A DNA stretch of 64,000 nt, taken from the NCBI RefSeq assembly GCF_003390925.1, contig NZ_QUBS01000089.1:186001-250000 (forward strand). The letters run 5' to 3'. The notes below the pieces were generated by a model. It did no database searches. It saw only the letters and a list, made by a program, of their open reading frames with translations, and had not been told where the DNA came from. This DNA comes from Trinickia diaoshuihuensis (GTDB lineage Bacteria; Pseudomonadota; Gammaproteobacteria; Burkholderiales; Burkholderiaceae). This document shows positions 18,957 through 28,489 of the stretch, one piece after another. How positions within the stretch are numbered: the first letter of the stretch is position 1; each line of letters opens with the position of its first letter. The translations under genes were made by a program, and so were the position numbers.

Positions 18957-21900
18957 TGACGAACTCCATCTCTACCAATCCCTTAGCGCCGCGGTCTATG
19001 CCTTCGAGCGCCGATCTAGTCTCGCTCGCCGAGCGATTCGCTCGGCTGCCGGCGGCGCAGCGGGCGCGTTTCGTCGGCAAGCTGAGCGACGCCGGTATTG
19101 ACTTTCGCTTGCTGCCGATTCCCTCGGGCATCGCGCCGCCTGTGTCCGGCGCATCGTACGCACAGACACGAATCTGGCTACACGCGCGATTGATCGACGA
19201 GCCCGCGGCCTATCACATCGCATTGCGGCTCGAGCTCACCGGCGAACTCGACGCCGGTGCGTTGCGGCGTGCATTCGATGCATTGGTCGCACGCCATGAT
19301 GCGTTGCGTACGAGCTTCGTCGAATCGGCGGATGGCGGTCTCGAACAGTACGTCGCCGCGAGCGCCCCGTGTCCTTGGCGCATGAGCGACGCGAGAGGCG
19401 ATGACGAGGCGTTTCGTACGGCGGAGCAGGCGGCGGCCGAGATCGCTCGCGCCGAAGAGGCCGAGCCGTTCGACCTTGCACATGGCCCGCTGCTTCGCGC
19501 GCATTTGATCGCGCTGTCGCCGCGCCTGCATTGGCTCGTCCTGACGATCCACCACATTGTGGCCGACGGCTGGTCGATCGACGTTGCGCTGGGCGAGTTG
19601 TCGGTGCTGTACGACGCATTCGCGGCGTCGAGCGCCGATGCCTCGAATTTGCCGGCGCTCGTGCCGTTACCGGTTCGATACGCCGATTATGCTCAGTGGC
19701 AAAAACTCTGGCTCGAAGCGGGAGAGGGCGAGCGGCAACTGGCGTTTTGGCGGCAGCGCCTCGATCCGGCGGCGGGCGTGCTTTCGCTCCCCGGTACTCG
19801 CTCGCGGCCTAAGCAGCGCGACGCGCGCGGCGCGCGCCACCATTTCGTGCTCGATGCTGCGTTAGGCGAGCGCGTGCGCTCGCTGGCCGCGGCCCGCCAG
19901 GCGACGCCGTTTGCCGTCCTGCTTGCCGCGCTGCACGCGCTGGCGGCGCGCGCGAGTTCCGAGCGTCGGATTCAGATCGGCGTGCCCGCCGCTAATCGAT
20001 CCCGCGTGGAAACGATCGGTTTGATCGGGTGTTTCGTCAATACCGTCGTCGTGTCGGCCGACGTGGCGCCGCGTGCGCGTTTCGATGCGCTTGTCGATCA
20101 AGTCCAGCAAGCGCTGGTCGATGCGCAGTCGCATGAAGACGTGCCGCTCGATCAGGTCATCGATGCATTGGGCGTGGCACGCGATGCGAGCCATCACCCG
20201 CTGTTTCAAATGATGGCGACCTACGCCGTGGCCCAGCCGCTGCCGCGTTTCGGCCGCGCGCAGGCGACGCCGTTACCCACCGATTCGTGCTTTGCGAAAT
20301 TCGACCTGGCGGTAGGGTTCGAGGCCCGAGAGGACGGCGCATTCGACGCGGCATTCGTGTACGCGCAAGACCTCTTCGACGCGCAGACGGTGGCCCGCTT
20401 AGCCGCACGGTACGTGCAGTGTTTGACGAATGCGCTAACCGCGCCGTCGGTGGCGATCGGCGATATCGAATGGCTAACGGACGACGATTGGCGCGAGATC
20501 GACGCCTGCCACGGCGCGACGCCCGCGATCGATACGCGCGTTTCGGCGTTCGTGCCGATCCACGCACGCATTGCGGCGCTGGCTAGCGAGCAGCCGGCGG
20601 CGTGCGCCGTCTCGGATTCGTTCATGAGTCTGACGCGCTCCGAACTCGAGGCGCGCGCCGATGCGCTTGCGCGGCAATTGGTGCAGGCCGGTGTCGGGCC
20701 CGAGGTGCGCGTGGGCATCGCACTGGGCCGATCCGTGCAGTTGATCGTCGCGCTGCTCGCGATTTTGAAAGCGGGCGGGGCGTTCGTTCCGCTCGATCCT
20801 TCGCATCCGATCGAGCGCACGGCCCATGTCATCGATGATGCGCGAATCGATTTCGTGATCACGCAGCGCGCGCATGCCGGCGCGCTCCCGTTGCGCGAGC
20901 ATGTGCGCGTTTGGACATTGGATGCGGACAGGCAGGAGCACGCACGGCACGAGAGCGATCGGCCGGTATGCATGATGCCGCATCCGCGGCAAACCGCCTA
21001 CGTGATCTATACGTCGGGCTCCACCGGTGTGCCGAAAGGCGTGGTCGTCGAGCACGGTGCGATCGCGATGCACTGCGCGGCGATTGCCGAACAGTACGGC
21101 ATGCGCGATGACGATCGCGTCCTGCATTTCGCCTCGATCAACTTCGACGGCGCGCACGAATGCTGGATGGCGCCGCTCGCGGCGGGCACACCGGTGCGCC
21201 TAAGCGACGACGCGTTATGGTCCGCCCAGGAGACGCTCGCGGTCATTGAACGCGAGTCCATTACGGTCGCCGCGTTCGTGCCCGGCTATGCGTTGCAACT
21301 GGCGGCGTGGGCCGCGCGCCACGGGGCGCCTCCCTCGCTGCGGTCGTTGACCGTCGGCGGCGAGGCGACTTCGCTCGAAGCATGCGCTGCCTTGCGCGCG
21401 GCGTTTCCGGGCGTGCGCATCGTCAACGGCTACGGTCCGACCGAAACCGTGGTCACGCCGTTGCTATGGATGCTCGACGGCGCCGCGGATGCGCCCGTCG
21501 CCGAGGCGTCGGCCTATCTGCCGGTCGGCACGCCCGTGGGCGCGCGCACGGCCCACGTGCTCGACGAGGGGATGCGGCCGTTGCCGGCCGGCGCGGCCGG
21601 CGAGCTCTATCTCGGCGGCTTCGGCGTTGCACGGGGCTATCACGCCCGCGCGGCGTTGACGGCCGAGCGATTCGTTCCTGATCCTTACGGCGAACCGGGC
21701 GCGCGTCTATACCGCACCGGAGATCTCGTGCGCCGCCGGCGCGACGGCGCCATCGAGTTCCTCGGTCGGATCGACCATCAGGTGAAGCTGCGCGGACTGC
21801 GCATCGAACTCGGCGAGATCGAGTCGAAGCTGATCGGGCACGCGAGCGTGCGCGATGCGGTCGCACTCGTGCGCGGCGCGGGGGCCGATGCGGCGCTCCT

Positions 21901-23716
21901 GGCGTATGTCGAACCCTACGAGATCGCCCCGGCGATCGAGGGCGAGGCGCTGTGCGCCTACTTACGCGGCGTTGTTCCCGATTACATGGTGCCCTCGCAC
22001 ATCGTCGTCATGGAGCGCCTGCCGCGCACCCCGAACGGCAAGGTCGACCGAGCCGCATTGCCGTCGCCGGCGGCACGCGCACGCGGCTTCGAGCCGCCTG
22101 CGCCCGGCATCGAAACGGCCCTTGCGCAGATCTGGTGCGACGTGCTCGGTACGGATCGCATCGGGCGCAACGACGAGTTCTTCGCCGCCGGCGGCCATTC
22201 GCTGAAAGCCGTCGCGGTCGCCGCACGCGTGGCCGAACGGCTGGGCCGGGAGGTACCGCTGCGCGCGCTGTTCGAAGCGCCGACGCTCGCGGCCTACGCG
22301 CGGCGCGTGAAAGAGGCGCCATCGCACCATCGGCAGGCCGAACCCGATACGGCCGAGCCGGGCTCCGCGGACGATCGCCTCTCGAATGCGCAGATGGCAC
22401 TTTGGTTTCTCTGGCGGGCGGCGCCGACGACGGCTTCCCACCATATCGCGCTTGCAATGCGCCTTACCGGGCCGCTCGATCGGCCGGCCTTGCAGCGCGC
22501 CCTGCAAAGCATGGCGCAACGCACCGCCGCACTGCGGATGGGCATCGTCGATGGGGCGCAGCCGCGGCGGGTCGTATCGGCTTCGAATTCAGTCGAGCTC
22601 GCGTTTGACGATTTGTATGGGCGAGCGGACGAGCCGGACCGGCTCCGCCTCGCGCGGCATGCGACCGACGAAGAGGCGCTGCGCCCGTTCCCAATGACCG
22701 GCGCGCCGCTCTGGCGGGCTCGTTTGATCCGTCTTGGCGAGGACGAGCACGTTTTATCGCTCGTCGTGCATCACGCGGTGGCCGACGGACAATCGATCTC
22801 CCTTTGGCTCGACGGATTGCGCCGGGCTTATATGAACGAACTCGACGCGGTATCCGTGGAGGACGCTGCTTCGAAAGCGCTCACCGCATCGGCCGTACCG
22901 GCCCCGCCGCTCGTCCCTCAGGCACCGATCGAACGCGACGCGCGCTATTGGCGAGCGCAGTTACTCGACGCCGCTCCGTTGCCGTTGCCGAGGCGCGCGC
23001 CACGCCCCGCGCAGGCATCGACGCCGGGTTGGGGTGCCACGCGTATCGCCTTCGCCCTCGATCGCGGCGTGGGGGACGCGCTGAGAACCCGCGCGCAAGC
23101 CGTCAATGCAACGCTGCCCATGCTCATGCATGCGGTGCTGAACATCGCTTTGGCGCGCGAGCTCGCGGTGCGCGATCAACCCGTGGGGGTCCTGGCATCG
23201 AACCGCAATGCCCACAGCCGGACGGCCATGGGCCTGTTCGTCGAAACGCTGATCGTGCGCACACGGATCGCGCGCGAGGCGACCCTGCTCGACGTCGTGG
23301 CGGCGGTGCGCGATGCGACGCTCGACGCCTACGAACATATGGCGGCGCCGCTCACCGCGATCCTAGGCGCCGCACGTGACAAAAACGGCGATGGCCATCC
23401 GTTGCTGGCGGTGCTGTTCAACTATGTGCGAGCCGCGGCTGAGCCGACGCAATGGGGCGGCCTCCAGGTCGCGCCATTCAACGACGTGCGCCGCCGCATG
23501 CTGTTCGAACTCGAACTCGATATCGCGGAGGACGCGCAAGGCGATTTGCGCGGCGCCTTCTCGTTTGCGCATGAGCGGATCGACGAGTCATTCGCGCGCC
23601 GGCTTTCGCGCGCCTATTTGCGTGCGATCGAACAGTTGGCCGATACGCCGGCCGCGTGCGTGTTTGAATCCGTCGCGGCCGCGCGGGCGGGTTCGATTGA
23701 AATGGAACACCCATGA
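18956..23716 (+). CDS. orbJ: Terminating siderophore NRPS (C-A-T-C)
   Basis: The 1586-residue protein has C4 (HHIVADGWS near 200), A4 (YTSGSTGVPKG near 683), T4 (AGGHSLKAV near 1079) and a final C domain with intact HHAVADG near 1270. There is no thioesterase. In ornibactin and malleobactin the terminal C domain is thought to release the peptide onto putrescine, and that role is inferred here. The A4 pocket reads DGEATGGVT, sharing D-x-E-A-x-G-G with A1, so both probably bind a hydroxyornithine derivative. The ATG overlaps the orbI stop (TAATG). Confidence 0.9.
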   Translation: MTNSISTNPLAPRSMPSSADLVSLAERFARLPAAQRARFVGKLSDAGIDFRLLPIPSGIAPPVSGASYAQTRIWLHARLIDEPAAYHIALRLELTGELDAGALRRAFDALVARHDALRTSFVESADGGLEQYVAASAPCPWRMSDARGDDEAFRTAEQAAAEIARAEEAEPFDLAHGPLLRAHLIALSPRLHWLVLTIHHIVADGWSIDVALGELSVLYDAFAASSADASNLPALVPLPVRYADYAQWQKLWLEAGEGERQLAFWRQRLDPAAGVLSLPGTRSRPKQRDARGARHHFVLDAALGERVRSLAAARQATPFAVLLAALHALAARASSERRIQIGVPAANRSRVETIGLIGCFVNTVVVSADVAPRARFDALVDQVQQALVDAQSHEDVPLDQVIDALGVARDASHHPLFQMMATYAVAQPLPRFGRAQATPLPTDSCFAKFDLAVGFEAREDGAFDAAFVYAQDLFDAQTVARLAARYVQCLTNALTAPSVAIGDIEWLTDDDWREIDACHGATPAIDTRVSAFVPIHARIAALASEQPAACAVSDSFMSLTRSELEARADALARQLVQAGVGPEVRVGIALGRSVQLIVALLAILKAGGAFVPLDPSHPIERTAHVIDDARIDFVITQRAHAGALPLREHVRVWTLDADRQEHARHESDRPVCMMPHPRQTAYVIYTSGSTGVPKGVVVEHGAIAMHCAAIAEQYGMRDDDRVLHFASINFDGAHECWMAPLAAGTPVRLSDDALWSAQETLAVIERESITVAAFVPGYALQLAAWAARHGAPPSLRSLTVGGEATSLEACAALRAAFPGVRIVNGYGPTETVVTPLLWMLDGAADAPVAEASAYLPVGTPVGARTAHVLDEGMRPLPAGAAGELYLGGFGVARGYHARAALTAERFVPDPYGEPGARLYRTGDLVRRRRDGAIEFLGRIDHQVKLRGLRIELGEIESKLIGHASVRDAVALVRGAGADAALLAYVEPYEIAPAIEGEALCAYLRGVVPDYMVPSHIVVMERLPRTPNGKVDRAALPSPAARARGFEPPAPGIETALAQIWCDVLGTDRIGRNDEFFAAGGHSLKAVAVAARVAERLGREVPLRALFEAPTLAAYARRVKEAPSHHRQAEPDTAEPGSADDRLSNAQMALWFLWRAAPTTASHHIALAMRLTGPLDRPALQRALQSMAQRTAALRMGIVDGAQPRRVVSASNSVELAFDDLYGRADEPDRLRLARHATDEEALRPFPMTGAPLWRARLIRLGEDEHVLSLVVHHAVADGQSISLWLDGLRRAYMNELDAVSVEDAASKALTASAVPAPPLVPQAPIERDARYWRAQLLDAAPLPLPRRAPRPAQASTPGWGATRIAFALDRGVGDALRTRAQAVNATLPMLMHAVLNIALARELAVRDQPVGVLASNRNAHSRTAMGLFVETLIVRTRIAREATLLDVVAAVRDATLDAYEHMAAPLTAILGAARDKNGDGHPLLAVLFNYVRAAAEPTQWGGLQVAPFNDVRRRMLFELELDIAEDAQGDLRGAFSFAHERIDESFARRLSRAYLRAIEQLADTPAACVFESVAAARAGSIEMEHP

Positions 23717-24777
23717 GCGAAAACGATACGTTGACCGAAACAAACTTGTCGATAGCGTACGCGGGGATGGAGGGCATCCCCGCGCTCGTTGCCTCGGGCG
23801 CGGACGAAGCAGTCGCCGTGCATCGAGCCGGCGCAATGGGAGGCAATGGCGCTGCCGATACGCTCGTGTTGCACGCGCGTTGGATGCCTGGGCGCGGGTT
23901 AGTCGATCTCACGTGGGCAAGCACCGCGCATGGCGAGTTGCGGCATGCAGCCTTGCTCGCCGCATTCGGCGTGGCATTCGCAGCCGATCGTTCTTGCCGC
24001 GCCATCAGCGTGGACACAGCCCATATCGGCCGTCGCGCGCTAGATTCGTTGCGCCGTTGCGGCGTATTGACTATGGGCGGCAAGTGTCTGCGCGAGACGT
24101 GGGCGCAGCAACCCGATCTGTGGTTGACGGGTGCGGCCCGGCTGCCCCCCGCGGCACTCAGCTACGAGATGACCGGCATGATCCGCCATCCGCGCCGCCC
24201 GCCGTACCGAGACGGCATCGTCTACACGCGCGAGCTTCCCAGGTTCGGCCACCGCTTCACGTTGCGCACGGCATCGATCGAATCCGACCTGCCGGTGCTG
24301 CATCAGTGGCTGAACGAGCCTCGCGTGAACGCGTTTTGGGGCGAGGCGGGCGGGCTCCACGCCCATCGCGCGTACCTCGAGCGGCAATTGGCGGCACCCC
24401 ACGTGCACCCGTTGATCGGTGCCTTCGACGATGAGCCGTTCGGCTACTTCGAGGCTTACTGGGCGAAGGAGGACCGGATCTCGCCGTTCGCGGAGCCCGG
24501 CGAGCACGATCGCGGCGTGCATATGCTCGTCGGTCAAACGCGCTGGCGCGGCGCGCATTGCGTGGCCGCCTGGCTGCCTTCGCTCCTGCATTACCTCTTT
24601 CTCGACGATCCACGCACGCAAGCGGTCGTGTGCGAGCCGCGCCACGACAACGTTCGCATGATCGCTTATCTGCGCGAGCATGGCTTCGCCGCGCTGCGGC
24701 CGTTCGATTTTCCGCATAAGCGTGCATTGCTGATGCGCACGATCCGCGAGTCGTTCTTCGATGCGCGCCCCATCTGA
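23713..24777 (+). CDS. orbK: GNAT/IucB-like N-acyltransferase for hydroxyornithine
   Basis: The C-terminal ~190 of 354 residues form an Acetyltransf_8 (IucB/MbtK-like) domain: HVHPLIGAFDDEPFGYFEAYWAKEDR, then LHYLFLDDPRTQAVVCEPRHDNVRMIAYL and FDFPHKRALLM. These enzymes acylate the N-hydroxyl amine of ornithine or lysine to make a hydroxamate. The N-terminal part is diverged. It starts on the orbJ stop (ATGA overlap). It is a paralogue of orbL in this locus. Which ornithine each enzyme modifies, and with which acyl group, cannot be read from sequence. Confidence 0.85.
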   Translation: MSENDTLTETNLSIAYAGMEGIPALVASGADEAVAVHRAGAMGGNGAADTLVLHARWMPGRGLVDLTWASTAHGELRHAALLAAFGVAFAADRSCRAISVDTAHIGRRALDSLRRCGVLTMGGKCLRETWAQQPDLWLTGAARLPPAALSYEMTGMIRHPRRPPYRDGIVYTRELPRFGHRFTLRTASIESDLPVLHQWLNEPRVNAFWGEAGGLHAHRAYLERQLAAPHVHPLIGAFDDEPFGYFEAYWAKEDRISPFAEPGEHDRGVHMLVGQTRWRGAHCVAAWLPSLLHYLFLDDPRTQAVVCEPRHDNVRMIAYLREHGFAALRPFDFPHKRALLMRTIRESFFDARPI

Positions 24778-24807
24778 CGGACACATATTTTGACTAGGAG
24801 AATCGTC

Positions 24808-26199
24808 ATGACGACACGAGACGATGCGTACGACCTGATCGGCGTCGGCTTCGGCCCATCCAATCTCGCTTTGGCCGTGCGCTTGGCGCAAAGCGATGCC
24901 GCCGGGTTGCTGCGCACGACGTACCTCGAACGCCAGCCGGAATTCGGCTGGCATCGCGGCATGCTGCTCGACGATAGCCGCATGCAGATTTCCTTTCTGA
25001 AAGATCTTGCGATGCTGCGCGATCCGACGAGCCGCTTCACCTTCGTGAACTATTTGTTCGAACAGGGGCGCTTGCAGGACTTCGTCAATCTCAAGCAGTT
25101 TTATCCGACGCGCATCGAGTTTCACGATTATTTGCGTTGGGTCGCGCGCGGCTTCGATGATTTGGTCGGTTACGGAGAGGACGTGACCTCCATTGAACCG
25201 GTCTTCGATACGCGAGACCGCCGTGTCGTGACGCATGTGCGCGTGCGTTCGCTCGACGCCGCCGGTCGCGTCCGCGAGCGGGCCGCACGCGCGCTGTCGA
25301 TCGGTATCGGCGGCGCGCCCGCTGTGCCGGCGCCGTTCGCGTCCCTCGCTGCCCGGCGCGATCCGGCGCTCGTACATTCGTCGGCGTATCTGTCCTCGAT
25401 CGGCGCGTTGATCGGCGACGGATCGGCACGCAGGCGCGTGGCCGTGATCGGCGGCGGCCAGAGCGCCGCGGAGGTGTTCGTCGATTTGACGCGACGCTTC
25501 CCGAACGTGGACGCGACGTTGATCATGCGCGGTCCCGCGCTGCGGCCCGCCGACGACAGCCCGTTCGTCAACGAGATCTTCAATCCGTCCTTTACCGACG
25601 TCATTTATGCACAGCCGGACGATCGGCGGCGAGCCACGTTGGAAACGTTTCGGAGCACGAACTACTCGGTGGTCGACCGGCCGCTGATCGAATCGATCTA
25701 CGAGCTTTTCTATATGCAGCGCGTGCGTGCCGATGTGCGACATCGACTGATCGCGAATGCGTCGATCGACTCGGCCGGGCGGATCGAGACGAACGCGCGC
25801 GAAAGCGGGATCGAATTGCACGTGCGTGCGGGCGAGGGCGCGCAGCGCTGCGTCGAACGCTTCGACGCCGTCGTGCTGGCCACCGGATACCGGCGTGACG
25901 GCCACCTGGCCTTGCTCGAAGGTCTGACCGATGCGCTCGGCGTTTCGCCGGCTCGCTGCGATGTGACGCGCGACTACCGCTTGCAGACGGGCGGGCACTT
26001 TCAGCCGCACATCTATCTGCAAGGATGCTGCGAAGACACCCACGGACTCAGCGACACGCTGCTGTCGGTACTCGCTTGCCGGGCCGACGAAATCGCCGCT
26101 TCGCTGCTGCAACGGGCACCGCAGCCACCGCGGGCCGATGCCATTCGCGCGCAAGCGCACAACGGGGCGAGCGACAGTCTGGCGGCTGTCGCTCTGTAA
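24808..26199 (+). CDS. pvdA: L-ornithine N5-monooxygenase
   Basis: The 463-residue flavoprotein has the FAD motif GVGFGPSNLALAV near the start, the NADPH motif GGGQSAAEVF near residue 215 and the C-terminal ATGYRRDG. These mark the PvdA/SidA family of N-hydroxylating monooxygenases, which convert ornithine to N5-hydroxyornithine, the precursor of the hydroxamate ligands. ATG 24808 follows AGGAG at good spacing; an in-frame TTG 18 bp upstream has no such site. It lies 30 bp after orbK, in the same transcription direction. Confidence 0.93.
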   Translation: MTTRDDAYDLIGVGFGPSNLALAVRLAQSDAAGLLRTTYLERQPEFGWHRGMLLDDSRMQISFLKDLAMLRDPTSRFTFVNYLFEQGRLQDFVNLKQFYPTRIEFHDYLRWVARGFDDLVGYGEDVTSIEPVFDTRDRRVVTHVRVRSLDAAGRVRERAARALSIGIGGAPAVPAPFASLAARRDPALVHSSAYLSSIGALIGDGSARRRVAVIGGGQSAAEVFVDLTRRFPNVDATLIMRGPALRPADDSPFVNEIFNPSFTDVIYAQPDDRRRATLETFRSTNYSVVDRPLIESIYELFYMQRVRADVRHRLIANASIDSAGRIETNARESGIELHVRAGEGAQRCVERFDAVVLATGYRRDGHLALLEGLTDALGVSPARCDVTRDYRLQTGGHFQPHIYLQGCCEDTHGLSDTLLSVLACRADEIAASLLQRAPQPPRADAIRAQAHNGASDSLAAVAL

Positions 26200-26261
26200 T
26201 CGATCGCCGTGGCGGCGAGGCTGCCGTGCGGCATAAAACAGTGAAAAAAACGGAGTTATCG

Positions 26262-28472
26262 ATGGAGTGGTTCGACGGCAAGGAACGGCGAGCGATTGCG
26301 GTGGCCGCGAGTGCCGCATTATGGGCGGGGGTACAGGGCTATGCGCACGCGCAGTCGGCCCAGGGACAAGACGAGCATGCCGCGAGCACGAGCACGAGCG
26401 TGCAGGCGGGGGGCGCATTGCCGACGGTGCGCGTGCAAGGATCGAGCGCGCAAGACAGCGTGCGCGGTTTCGTCGCCCGCCGCACGAGCACAGGGACCAA
26501 GACGGACACGCCGCTCGACGAAATCCCGCAAACGGTCAATGTGGTGACCTCGGCGCAAATCGAGTCGCAAGGCGCGCTGTCGGTCAACGAGGCGCTGCGC
26601 TATGTGCCCGGTTTTTCGTCATACGGCGCGAGCACGCGGTCGGATTGGTATACGGCGCTGCGCGGGTTCTCGCCGAATCCCTATATCGACGGCTTGGCCG
26701 CCCCCAATACGCTCAATCTCGCCGCTTGGCGCGTCGATCCCTACCAGATCGAAAGTGTGACGGTGCTGCGCGGGCCGACCTCGGTCCTATATGGCCAGGG
26801 CGATCCCGGCGCGCTCGTCGATATCCGGACCAAACAACCCACCGCCGAGCCGATCCACGAGATCGAGGTGCAAGTGGGCAACGACGCGCGCAAAGAGATC
26901 GGCCTGGACCTCGGCGGCAAGCTGACGAAAGACGGCGCGCTGACGTACCGCTTCGTCGGCGTGGGGCGCGACGGCAACATGACGACCGGTCCCCAGGCCG
27001 ATCAACGCCTGATGCTTGCGCCGTCGGTGCAATGGCGGCCCGATGCAGACACGTCGCTCACGGTTTCCGCGACTTACTTGCACGACAGCACCGATGTTTC
27101 CGACAATTTCTTGCCGGCCGCCGGCACGATTCTGACCAACCCGAACGGCCAGATCTCGCGCGACCTTTATACGGGCGATCCCTCGTTCGCGCGCTACGAC
27201 AAGCGTCAGTGGTCGATCGGCTATGCGTTCGAGAAACGGCTCGACGCTGTTTGGACGCTGCGCCAAACCGCACGCTATGCCCACTTGTCGCTGAACAACG
27301 AGGGTACCTACGGCGGCGGCCTCGACCCGACGGATCCGACCCAGGCTACGCTCACGCGCTATGCGGGACTCTTTCAGCCCAACTACACGCGCTTCGACTG
27401 GGAGAACAACGCGCAGGCCTATTTCCATACGGGCTCGATCGCGCACACGGTCCTGTTCGGATTCTCGTATAGCCGGCAGTTGTCGACCGATAGCGAACAG
27501 GTGGCGTTGGCGCCGAGCTTGAACCTCTATCATCCGGTCTACACGCCGGTGACGACGGCGATCTTCTCGGGGCCGACGTCGTTCGGGCCCACCGACGTGC
27601 GTACGACGCTCGATAGCATCGGCATATACGCGCAAGACCAGATCAAACTGACGCCGCGCGTGGTGGCGACGATCGGCGGCCGCGAGGACATCAGCCGCAC
27701 GCGTACGCAAAACGTTGTAGCGGGCACGGTCCAGAGCCAGCGCAACACGGCATTTTCCGGCCGGGTGGGCTTCGTCTATCTCGGCGATTACGGCTTGTCG
27801 CCGTACGTGAGCTACGCGACCTCGTTCAATCCCGTCATCGGCGTCACCGCGGGCGGCACGCCGTTCGCGCCGACGCGCGGCAAACAGATCGAAGCGGGGC
27901 TGCGCTGGAAGCCGACGGCGAAAAACTTGATGCTGACCGCGGCCATCTACCAGATCGACCAAACCAACGTCCTCACGCCCGATCCGAACGACCCCTCGCA
28001 CGTGAACAGCGTGCAGACGGGCCGCGTGCGCTCGCGCGGTATCGAACTGAGCGCCGTGGGCAACGTCACGCGCGATCTGACCGTGGCCGCCGCGTATGCC
28101 TATCAGGATGTCAAGAACGTCGAGGCCAACGATGCCTCGCTCGACAAGTGGCCCGTGGCGATTCCGTTGCCGCGCGAGACGGCGTCGGTGTGGGGCGATT
28201 GGACCTGGCATACGGGGCCGCTCGCCGGTTTGGGATTGGGAGCCGGCGTGCGCTACACGAGCGCCGCGGCGGGCGGATTCGATAATTCGCTGCAAGTGCC
28301 GGCTTATGCGCTGATCGATGCGGCGATCCATTACGACGTGCGCAATTGGCGCTTCGCGGTCAATGCGACGAATCTTTTCGACCGGAGATACGTGACCGGG
28401 TGCCAAAGCGACGCCGCTTGCTTTTACGGCAACGGCCGTACCGTCGTCGCGACGGCACGCTACGACTGGTGA
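26262..28472 (+). CDS. orbA: TonB-dependent ferric-siderophore receptor
   Basis: The 736-residue outer-membrane receptor has a signal peptide ending near GYAHA, then a plug (TDTPLDEIPQTVNVVT, NEALRYVPGF, VLRGPTSVLYGQGDPG). The beta-barrel finishes NLFDRRYVTGCQ ... ARYDW with a C-terminal aromatic residue. No N-terminal STN signalling domain is present, so it imports but does not signal. GGAG precedes ATG 26262. It lies 62 bp after pvdA. A close paralogue sits alone at 46.1-48.3 kb. Confidence 0.92.
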   Translation: MEWFDGKERRAIAVAASAALWAGVQGYAHAQSAQGQDEHAASTSTSVQAGGALPTVRVQGSSAQDSVRGFVARRTSTGTKTDTPLDEIPQTVNVVTSAQIESQGALSVNEALRYVPGFSSYGASTRSDWYTALRGFSPNPYIDGLAAPNTLNLAAWRVDPYQIESVTVLRGPTSVLYGQGDPGALVDIRTKQPTAEPIHEIEVQVGNDARKEIGLDLGGKLTKDGALTYRFVGVGRDGNMTTGPQADQRLMLAPSVQWRPDADTSLTVSATYLHDSTDVSDNFLPAAGTILTNPNGQISRDLYTGDPSFARYDKRQWSIGYAFEKRLDAVWTLRQTARYAHLSLNNEGTYGGGLDPTDPTQATLTRYAGLFQPNYTRFDWENNAQAYFHTGSIAHTVLFGFSYSRQLSTDSEQVALAPSLNLYHPVYTPVTTAIFSGPTSFGPTDVRTTLDSIGIYAQDQIKLTPRVVATIGGREDISRTRTQNVVAGTVQSQRNTAFSGRVGFVYLGDYGLSPYVSYATSFNPVIGVTAGGTPFAPTRGKQIEAGLRWKPTAKNLMLTAAIYQIDQTNVLTPDPNDPSHVNSVQTGRVRSRGIELSAVGNVTRDLTVAAAYAYQDVKNVEANDASLDKWPVAIPLPRETASVWGDWTWHTGPLAGLGLGAGVRYTSAAAGGFDNSLQVPAYALIDAAIHYDVRNWRFAVNATNLFDRRYVTGCQSDAACFYGNGRTVVATARYDW

Positions 28473-28489
28473 CGAACGGAGGATATCCG

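Noticed and set aside
26200-26261. TAAA upstream of orbA as an OrbS promoter
   Set aside because: A TAAA occurs, but 17 bp later there is no CGTC. orbA is only 62 bp from pvdA and is better explained by read-through.
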